A DNA stretch of 5,399 bases from Candidatus Dadabacteria bacterium (GTDB lineage: Bacteria; Bdellovibrionota_C; UBA2361; J135): contig RFKT01000190.1 in assembly GCA_003694225.1 (NCBI GenBank), positions 1 to 5,399 on the forward strand. The letters are read 5' to 3'. Position numbers and translations under genes: made by a program. The notes beneath the pieces are model-generated. The model saw only the letters and a list, made by a program, of their open reading frames with translations. It did not search any database and was not told where the DNA came from. Shown piece by piece: positions 1 to 4,741 of this stretch. Positions within the stretch are counted from its first letter, which is position 1; each line of letters opens with the position of its first letter.

Positions 1-1320
1 ATCCATCCTTCTGCCGATAGAGCTGTCCTGCTCTCTCGCAAATTCTATAAGAGGCACCTTTTCCTTGTCCCCTATCTCAATAGGTTCCTCTTCCTTCTTG
101 ACGCTTAATTTCCTGAAGTTTCTCCAAAATCCCTTTTGCTCATAAGTAACATCCACCTCACCCTCTCCACTTAAAAGAGCAGCAACACCTTTAATGGATT
201 TCTTTACACCGCTTGAGCCCCGCGATGCCATAGTATCTCCGGAGCCCGGCCACTTGAAAGCGCTTCTACATGCAGGGATTTGGAATCTGATCCATTCAAA
301 TTCCTCCGGAGCAAGCGCTGCTGTGAGTTCTTTCGTCAAGATGCCCCGCTCAAGCCCTCCTTTAAGAGGCCGATTCTCTAGAAACATCAATTCAGCGCGT
401 GGAGACAAAAACCCCTTCACAGAATTAACCTTGCTCACTGTAGCATACATTGAAGCTGGATCGTTGTTCACAACAAAGATAACTTTGTCAGCGACTCTGT
501 ATACAGTCTTCAACATCACCCCAATAAGACTGCCTGAATCAACCAGAACAAAATCAAAGGTTTCATCTAAAATCTCGAGAATCGAAAGCAGCGTTCTAGG
601 ATACATGGAAGAGTAGTCGTAAAACTCCTCTCTGTCATGAGGCGGTGGCATGCAGTATAGCTCCTCTCCCTCCCAAACAGCTACCAAACACTGCTGGACA
701 AACTCTTCGTTTACAGGCCTTGCTCCGTCAAAGAGAAGCTGTAAGTTTTCATTAACAAAAGGCTTTGTTTGCAAGAATCGGCTTAGATCCTGAGTTGAAA
801 GATCAAAATCCAAAAGCGCTACCTTTCTGCCTGCAGAACATAGTGCCTCCCCCAGCGCCGCCACAATACTAGTAGTACCCAATCCTCCCTTGGCGCTATC
901 AACCAGTATAAGCTGCCCTTGAGAGCTCTCTCTAGGCCTACGACAGAGAACTATCAACTTTTTAAAAAAATCTAACGGCTCAATATCCTCACTTACAGTG
1001 TCATCCGCTCCGAGTCTGACGAGATCCTCAATAAATGCCAAGTCATTTCTCCTTCTTCCAAGCTCTACAAGCAAGGGCACATCAGGAAATAACTTTTTAA
1101 TCTTTGATATGACTGAAATATCATTTTCTACAAGCTCACTTCCAACCAGAAATATATCCGGAGGGGAATTAAACTTAAGCTCCTGCACAGATACTGGCTT
1201 AATAGAAAGAGATGGGAGAAAAACCTTATCTAACGAAGGATCCTCTTGAAGCTGGGTTATCCTGTTAACTATCTTATTTCTCGAATCTGCCGTGTAATCA
1301 ACTACCAATAACTTAAGCAT
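1..1320 (-). CDS. cpaE: CpaE/TadZ-like pilus assembly ATPase: degenerate receiver domain plus MinD/ParA-type ATPase (C-terminus off the left edge)
   Basis: The frame is open from an ATG at 1318-1320 to the left edge, giving 440 visible residues and no stop. Residues 1-125 resemble a response-regulator receiver (LLVVDYTADSR at 4-14, PPDIFLVG at 53-60, LGADD at 103-107). The phosphoacceptor Asp position is Gly60, and the conserved Lys after GADD is Glu111, so it should not be phosphorylated. Residues 136-360 form a MinD/ParA-like domain. It has a deviant Walker A, KGGLGTTS (144-151), with the signature Lys144 but Thr at the P-loop lysine position. It also has a DFD motif (171-173) and a Walker B FDFVLVD ending at Asp261. 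Pseudo-receiver plus MinD-like ATPase is the known CpaE/TadZ architecture, which places the Tad/Flp pilus machine at the cell pole. A charged tail follows residue 390. AAGGA lies 10 nt before the start. No other tad gene is in view, so the pilus role is inferred from domain order. A different MinD-like regulator is the main alternative. Confidence 0.85.
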   Translation of the reverse strand, partial: MLKLLVVDYTADSRNKIVNRITQLQEDPSLDKVFLPSLSIKPVSVQELKFNSPPDIFLVGSELVENDISVISKIKKLFPDVPLLVELGRRRNDLAFIEDLVRLGADDTVSEDIEPLDFFKKLIVLCRRPRESSQGQLILVDSAKGGLGTTSIVAALGEALCSAGRKVALLDFDLSTQDLSRFLQTKPFVNENLQLLFDGARPVNEEFVQQCLVAVWEGEELYCMPPPHDREEFYDYSSMYPRTLLSILEILDETFDFVLVDSGSLIGVMLKTVYRVADKVIFVVNNDPASMYATVSKVNSVKGFLSPRAELMFLENRPLKGGLERGILTKELTAALAPEEFEWIRFQIPACRSAFKWPGSGDTMASRGSSGVKKSIKGVAALLSGEGEVDVTYEQKGFWRNFRKLSVKKEEEPIEIGDKEKVPLIEFAREQDSSIGRRMD

Positions 1321-1382
1321 CTTTTTTCGGTCCTTATAGACATCGGTTAACTTAATCCGGGGCGCCCCCCCCTAATCCTACC

Positions 1383-1399
1383 TATGGAAAGCTTCCATA
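1383..1399. repeat. 7-bp inverted repeat TATGGAA-N3-TTCCATA
   Basis: Two perfect 7-bp arms (1383-1389 and 1393-1399) are separated by AGC. With a 3-nt loop it could fold as RNA, but the size and symmetry also suit an operator for a dimeric regulator. It lies 63-79 bp upstream of the cpaE-like start codon. Its centre is about 21 bp, two helical turns, from the centre of the next palindrome at 1406-1418. The regulatory role is inference. Confidence 0.45.
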
Positions 1400-1404
1400 T
1401 ATTA
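1399..1404 (-). promoter_or_regulatory. Possible -10 box for the cpaE-like gene
   Basis: On the minus strand the sequence reads TAATAT, 4 of 6 matches to TATAAT, about 80 nt upstream of the start codon. No -35 hexamer resembling TTGACA is found 16-19 bp further upstream. That spacer instead holds the GC-rich palindrome TCCGCGCCGCGGA (1406-1418), and the inverted repeat at 1383-1399 would cover the predicted transcription start. If real, the promoter would probably depend on or be controlled by a DNA-binding protein. The assignment is weak. Confidence 0.25.
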
Positions 1405-1405
1405 T

Positions 1406-1418
1406 TCCGCGCCGCGGA
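1406..1418. repeat. GC-rich palindrome TCCGCG-C-CGCGGA
   Basis: Perfect 6-bp arms flank a single central base, in a surrounding stretch that is otherwise AT-rich. The one-base centre disfavours a full RNA hairpin and fits a protein-binding site better. No gene is known to end here, and the T tract at 1433-1441 is too far away to make this a standard terminator. Confidence 0.4.
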
Positions 1419-1637
1419 CCGAAAAGTTGCTCTTTTTTTTTCTAGAAAGTTTTACCTATTTAAAATCCCAGGGGTTTTTAGGGGAGATTTTTCTTTTTCC
1501 CCTCCAATAGAATGGCTGGTTCACCCCAAAATACCTTTCAAAGCAATACAACTTTCAAATGATGTTAGCAAAACAGACATACTAATCAAATATTTAGAGG
1601 GTCGTCTTTATAACCATTTGATATTGCTATTGCTTGT

Positions 1638-1670
1638 GGGTTGTTATAGGGTGGTGAGAGGGTTATGAGA
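1638..1670 (+). promoter_or_regulatory. Three imperfect 11-bp direct repeats upstream of the orphan gene, operator-like
   Basis: The units are GGGTTGTTATA (1638-1648), GGGTGGTGAGA (1649-1659) and GGGTTATGAGA (1660-1670). All share GGGT, so the motif recurs exactly every 11 bp. Units 2 and 3 differ at only two positions. A -10-like TAATAT follows at 1674-1679, with no -35 hexamer in the usual place, which is occupied by units 2 and 3. Direct repeats of about 11 bp overlapping the -35 region are the layout used by OmpR/PhoB-family activators. The repeat is seen directly; the regulator class is inference. Confidence 0.4.
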
Positions 1671-1673
1671 GCT

Positions 1674-1679
1674 TAATAT
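1674..1679 (+). promoter_or_regulatory. Possible -10 box for the 216-residue orphan gene
   Basis: TAATAT matches 4 of 6 bases of the sigma-70 -10 consensus and directly follows the 11-bp repeat array. A start near 1686 would give a leader of about 54 nt before the ATG at 1740. No matching -35 box is present, so this call rests on position relative to the repeats. Confidence 0.25.
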
Positions 1680-1739
1680 TGATGGCAAACCCGTAGAGAA
1701 AATAACCGCGACAGCCCCACTATTTCGCTGATTCAAGCT

Positions 1740-2390
1740 ATGGAGTCATCTATAACATGTAAAAAGAGCCTTCTTCTGGGGGAGTGGACTCTCTCTTACA
1801 CGATGAATGTCCCGCTAAAGCCGGGAGAGATATCTGAGATTGCTCATCTTGTTATAAACGACCTTCTTCCCTCAGAGATAACTGAAGGCAAAGAGATAGA
1901 GGATATTAAGGGAAAGGATATAATTCACAATACCAACAGAAAGGAGCTCTTACTATCTATTAAAGGAAGCTACGGTATCAATGAGGAAAAAGAGCCATTT
2001 GCTCTTGAATGTACCACTAGTTTCAAAGAATTTAAGGGGGTACACCATATTGTTCATAACATAGACATTGAAAGAGACGGCCTTCCGTCAGTTCCCCTTA
2101 AATGGATTGCTTGGGTTTTCCCTGTATCGCTTTGTAGCGTTTCCCTCTTTGTCGAGGTGTTCTCCAGTGTGCGCTCTATCATATTAGGCTACTCTCCGCA
2201 GGTGACAGAATCTCTTTACATAGAGCTGTCCAAAGGCGCTCTTACTGTCACGATAAAAAAGGAAAAAATGAAAAGGAAAGAAGAAGCCCCTTTAGAGAAG
2301 TATGCGCTCTTTAAAAAGTTGTGTCGTACATTAAAAGAAGTTAAGGGCATTAACCTTAGTGACGATTACTGGTCTAAGATAAAACAATAG
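1740..2390 (+). CDS. Uncharacterised 216-residue protein with one hydrophobic segment
   Basis: I do not recognise this protein. It is 216 residues with mixed composition and codon use like its neighbours, so it reads as a genuine gene. There is no signal peptide. Residues 15-110 alternate likely beta strands (GEWTLSYTMNVPL; KELLLSIKGSYGI; HHIVHNIDIE) with polar, acidic stretches. Residues 119-141 (LKWIAWVFPVSLCSVSLFV and on) are hydrophobic enough for a single membrane segment or a buried core. The rest is lysine-rich, with KKEKMKRKEE at 173-182 and a predicted amphipathic helix at 184-202. The ATG at 1740 is the first start after an in-frame stop at 1680-1682, but it lacks a Shine-Dalgarno sequence. 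The alternative ATG at 1803 (residue 22) would cut into a likely strand and has only a distant GGGGGAG. The gene stands alone, divergent from the cpaE-like gene and convergent with ppiD. Confidence 0.7.
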   Translation: MESSITCKKSLLLGEWTLSYTMNVPLKPGEISEIAHLVINDLLPSEITEGKEIEDIKGKDIIHNTNRKELLLSIKGSYGINEEKEPFALECTTSFKEFKGVHHIVHNIDIERDGLPSVPLKWIAWVFPVSLCSVSLFVEVFSSVRSIILGYSPQVTESLYIELSKGALTVTIKKEKMKRKEEAPLEKYALFKKLCRTLKEVKGINLSDDYWSKIKQ

Positions 2391-2394
2391 CACC

Positions 2395-2493
2395 ATGAAA
2401 AAGACAGCAAAATCTCCTCTCGTCCTTAACACGGTGAATCTACCGATAAACTTTTTGTGTGTCCTTTTGAGCTTCTCTCTTTTGATCTTCTAA
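2395..2493 (+). CDS. Possible 32-residue hydrophobic microprotein
   Basis: An ATG 4 bp after the stop of the 216-residue gene opens a 32-codon frame ending in TAA at 2491-2493. The peptide starts MKKTAKS, a basic N-terminus. From residue 18 on it is strongly hydrophobic (INFLCVLLSFSLLIF), as in small single-span membrane peptides. The position suggests translational coupling to the gene upstream. Against it, there is no clear Shine-Dalgarno sequence, and a short AT-rich frame like this can arise by chance. I list it as a candidate only. Confidence 0.3.
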   Translation: MKKTAKSPLVLNTVNLPINFLCVLLSFSLLIF

Positions 2494-2516
2494 ACAGCCA
2501 CTCACTTCTTAGAGAG

Positions 2517-2545
2517 AAAAATCACCAATTGAACTGCTGATTTTT
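2517..2545. terminator. AT-rich inverted repeat, probable bidirectional terminator
   Basis: AAAAATCA (2517-2524) and TGATTTTT (2538-2545) are perfect 8-bp arms around a 13-nt centre. On the minus strand the stem can continue after one G-G mismatch through C-G, A-T and G-U pairs. A run of T ends each side, so it could act on transcripts from both the ppiD operon and the opposite orphan gene. The first two bases of the minus-strand arm are the last two bases of the ppiD stop codon TAA (2544-2546). The stem is GC-poor, so efficiency as an intrinsic terminator is uncertain. Confidence 0.5.
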
Positions 2546-4436
2546 ACAGGATTTCATCTCTAACCTTAATATCCGACTCTGCCTTTAGGGTATTAAGAAT
2601 AGCTTTTAAAAACTCTCTACCTCCTTTAATTTTCTCCGAGTATCTAAGCTTTGCCATTTTTTTAGCAACATCCCGGCCGCTTGGATAAGAAACATTAAGC
2701 ACCTGAACAACATAAAACTTGCCGCCAACGCTATGTACCTTCTTAGGCAAAAATCCCTTCCCATAGGCTGAAAAAATCTCCTGTTGTATGCTAGGATCCC
2801 CCAAAACACCTTGGCCTGGTGCCGCTTGGCTTACCTTTAGGGGCTTGCTTACCTTAAATCCTACTATCTTGGCTTCTTTCTCCAGATCTATCTTTTCCCC
2901 AGCAGCTAAAGCGCTTAAAACATCTTCTGCGCTCTTGCGGGCAAGTTTATAAGACTCTTCTTTCCTCCAATCCTTCTTCACCTTTTCCCTAACTATATCA
3001 AGCTGAGGAACCTCTGCAGGTGCAAACTCCTTTATTCCGACTATAACCGTGTCATCCCCTATCTCTACTATCTGCTCCTTTAAGTCTGCATTGGCTATGA
3101 CCTTCTTTGTAAGCCCTTTCAATCCATCTGGATCATCACCGCTTTCTAAAAGGTCTGATGTAACCAGCGCAATCTTGCCTTTCCTTACGGCAAATTCGTT
3201 CAGAGGAATACCGCTTCTTTTTGTCCATTCGTCATAAAAGTCGTATGCAGCCGAGCGAGCATAGGCAGGCGCCTGCTCTTTTCTCAACCTAGCTTCAATC
3301 TCACTCTGAACTTCAGCCAATTCCTTAACCTTACTCGGCTTATACGCATCAACATATATAACCTCATAGCCAGAATCAGTCTCTACAAGCTCTCCTACTC
3401 CACCGCCCTTTTGCTTGAAAGCAGCAGCAACTATCTCCTTTCTGGGATCTCCTCTTCTAAGCCACCCTAAATCTCCGCCTATATCCCTCGTTGCATAATC
3501 ATCTGAATAAGCCCTTACGAGATCTTCGAACGGCTCACCAGACAATGCCCGCTTTCTGATCTCTTCAGCTTTCTCCTTGAGTGAGGCCATCTGCTCCGGT
3601 GTGTCATTCTCTCCAAATGTAAACTGTATGTGCCTTACCTTGACCTCTTCAGGAGTTCGGAATTGCGACTGGTGCTCTGAGTAATACATCTCAATGTCTT
3701 CAGGCAGGACTTCAACCTCTTTCTCAAAATCCTTCGCAAAATAAGGGATATAATAGTATAAAACTGCAGGTTTTGTTTCATACTGAGAGGCATTCTCCTC
3801 ATAATATCGGGTAAGCTCATCTTTAGAAGGCTCTTCGACCGAACTTAAATAACTTTTTGGATCGAACTCTATATATTTAACCAGAAAACTTCTATCTTTG
3901 ATTCTAATAAGATTTTCCAATTCAGAATCTGATAGCAAGCTTATATCAAAAATAACCTCCGCAAGCTCCCTGCTTAATGTCTCGCGCCTTAACAAAGACT
4001 CGAACTGGGCAGACGTCATTCCCAATTGGCTTAAATAAGCCCTATAGACTCTCTCATCGAATCCGCCCTCAAAGAGCCCGCTTCCCAAGATCATCTGCTG
4101 TACCCCTGCATTGCTTGCAACCATGCCAAATTGCCTTGCAAGATCATACAACAATGCGTCGTTTATAATCTTATCAACAACCTGTTGAGTTATATCTGAT
4201 CTTGAGAATATTCGATCAAAGTTTTGGCCGAAAATTCTTCTATACTGGTTTTCAAGCTTTCGCCTCTCCTCATAAAACCTATCGATAGAAACCTCATAGT
4301 CATTTACCCTAACCGCATACGTAGGTTTCCTACCTCCAGCAATATTTAAGCCAAAGCCAGTCATAACAAAAGCAACAGCAGCTACAACAAAAATCACGAA
4401 GAATGACCTTTTATACTTATGAAATACCTGTAGCAT
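2544..4436 (-). CDS. ppiD: PpiD/SurA-type membrane-anchored peptidyl-prolyl cis-trans isomerase
   Basis: This 630-residue protein is about the length of E. coli PpiD (623). It catalyses or assists proline isomerisation during folding of exported and outer-membrane proteins, from the periplasmic face of the inner membrane. Residues 1-10 are basic and 11-31 form one transmembrane anchor (SFFVIFVVAAVAFVMTGFGL). Residues 40-165 match the SurA_N_3 chaperone region, with FDERVYRAYLSQLGMTSAQF at 126-145. Residues 265-365 are a parvulin (PpiC) domain with RHIQF (268-272), YSDD (310-313), GGDLGW (320-325) and SGYEVIYV (355-362). Residues 440-585 follow the usual PpiD C-terminal region (PQLDIVREKVKKDW, then a degenerate second parvulin-like part). 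Two purine-rich stretches precede the ATG in AAGAGGACAAGGAG (4437-4450). The first is at proper spacing; the second abuts the start. It is the last gene of the operon, 14 bp after the DUF4911-like gene. A generic SurA-like foldase is the only real alternative. Confidence 0.92.
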   Translation of the reverse strand: MLQVFHKYKRSFFVIFVVAAVAFVMTGFGLNIAGGRKPTYAVRVNDYEVSIDRFYEERRKLENQYRRIFGQNFDRIFSRSDITQQVVDKIINDALLYDLARQFGMVASNAGVQQMILGSGLFEGGFDERVYRAYLSQLGMTSAQFESLLRRETLSRELAEVIFDISLLSDSELENLIRIKDRSFLVKYIEFDPKSYLSSVEEPSKDELTRYYEENASQYETKPAVLYYYIPYFAKDFEKEVEVLPEDIEMYYSEHQSQFRTPEEVKVRHIQFTFGENDTPEQMASLKEKAEEIRKRALSGEPFEDLVRAYSDDYATRDIGGDLGWLRRGDPRKEIVAAAFKQKGGGVGELVETDSGYEVIYVDAYKPSKVKELAEVQSEIEARLRKEQAPAYARSAAYDFYDEWTKRSGIPLNEFAVRKGKIALVTSDLLESGDDPDGLKGLTKKVIANADLKEQIVEIGDDTVIVGIKEFAPAEVPQLDIVREKVKKDWRKEESYKLARKSAEDVLSALAAGEKIDLEKEAKIVGFKVSKPLKVSQAAPGQGVLGDPSIQQEIFSAYGKGFLPKKVHSVGGKFYVVQVLNVSYPSGRDVAKKMAKLRYSEKIKGGREFLKAILNTLKAESDIKVRDEIL

Positions 4437-4450
4437 CTCCTTGTCCTCTT

Positions 4451-4735
4451 CTACATAAAAGTATACTCAAACAAAGCCGTTAATTCTCTTTCGCCAAAAT
4501 TTGAATAATTTCTCCAAAGAATTCCTTCCGAAGAAAAGCTATCTATTATCTCGTCAACTAGATCCTCCATATCGCGTGAATACACCAAAGCCAGTACTCC
4601 ACCGTTATCATCAAGGGTTTTCACAACTGCCGCACCATCATAGGCTTCAAAAAGTGCCTGAACGAAAACTACATCTTTCCTCCTTACCTCTATTCCCCTT
4701 AGCAGTGTATACCTATCAAGTACAACCCCCGCCAC
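4451..4735 (-). CDS. Small DUF4911-like protein (94 residues)
   Basis: The start is a GTG at 4733-4735, 6 bp after the gatB stop, with AAGGGG about 9 nt upstream overlapping the end of gatB. The stop is TAG at 4451-4453. The core is RGIEVRRKDVVFVQALFEAY (13-32), then DGAAVVKTLDDNGGVLALVY (33-52), then an acidic helix DMEDLVDEIIDSF (55-67). The pattern of strand, helix, a strand pair around VVKTLD and a final helix agrees with what I recall of the DUF4911 family: small cytosolic proteins with no established function. There is no signal peptide or membrane segment. The tight spacing to gatB and ppiD indicates cotranscription and perhaps translational coupling. I would not assign a role from the neighbours, because the two flanking genes act in different processes. 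The reading frame is secure; the family call is from memory of its consensus. Confidence 0.8.
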   Translation of the reverse strand: MAGVVLDRYTLLRGIEVRRKDVVFVQALFEAYDGAAVVKTLDDNGGVLALVYSRDMEDLVDEIIDSFSSEGILWRNYSNFGERELTALFEYTFM

Positions 4736-4741
4736 AGCCGC

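Larger units (their letters stand above)
1321..1739. other. Divergent intergenic region (419 bp) with palindromes and tandem repeats, no convincing gene
   Basis: This stretch separates the leftward cpaE-like gene from the rightward orphan gene and should hold both promoters. The cpaE side has a C8 tract (1365-1372) inside GGGGCGCCCC (1359-1368). It also has the inverted repeat TATGGAA-AGC-TTCCATA (1383-1399), the GC-rich TCCGCG-C-CGCGGA (1406-1418), a T9 tract (1433-1441) and an imperfect hairpin (1480-1503). The orphan-gene side has a tandem ATTGCT pair (1623-1634) and three 11-bp repeats (1638-1670). An open frame at 1384-1668 on the plus strand runs through most of these elements. It has no ribosome binding site and an unconvincing protein, so I do not call it a gene. 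Confidence 0.7.

Noticed and set aside
194..616. 140-codon open frame on the plus strand
   Set aside because: It lies wholly antisense to the ATPase domain of the cpaE-like gene, whose minus-strand translation gives clear Walker motifs. The plus-strand peptide has no recognisable features.
1421..1441. Hairpin GAAAAG-N5-CTTTTT followed by a T tract, terminator-like on the plus strand
   Set aside because: The stem has only one G-C pair, and no plus-strand gene upstream needs a terminator here.
1384..1668. 94-codon open frame on the plus strand in the intergenic region
   Set aside because: It has no ribosome binding site, starts inside a palindrome and runs through homopolymers and the repeat array. 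Its protein has skewed, non-domain-like composition. It is most likely chance.
1681..1740. Cyclic-di-GMP (GEMM) riboswitch suggested by GGCAAACC
   Set aside because: The following hairpin lacks the paired GG, and the invariant GACGCAAAGCC segment is absent, so only the 8-base string matches.
1672..1745. Fluoride (crcB) riboswitch-like string: GATGGCAAACC, AACCGC, CGCTGAT
   Set aside because: Pieces of the 3' half (AACC-GCG, then CGC-TGAT) recall the crcB consensus. The first stem (GGNG paired with CNCC) is missing, the pseudoknot pairing is poor, and the element would run into the start codon. The downstream gene is not a fluoride exporter.
2606..4168. Short open frames on both strands within ppiD
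   Set aside because: They are alternative-frame shadows of the 630-residue ppiD coding sequence and lack domain-like sequence of their own.
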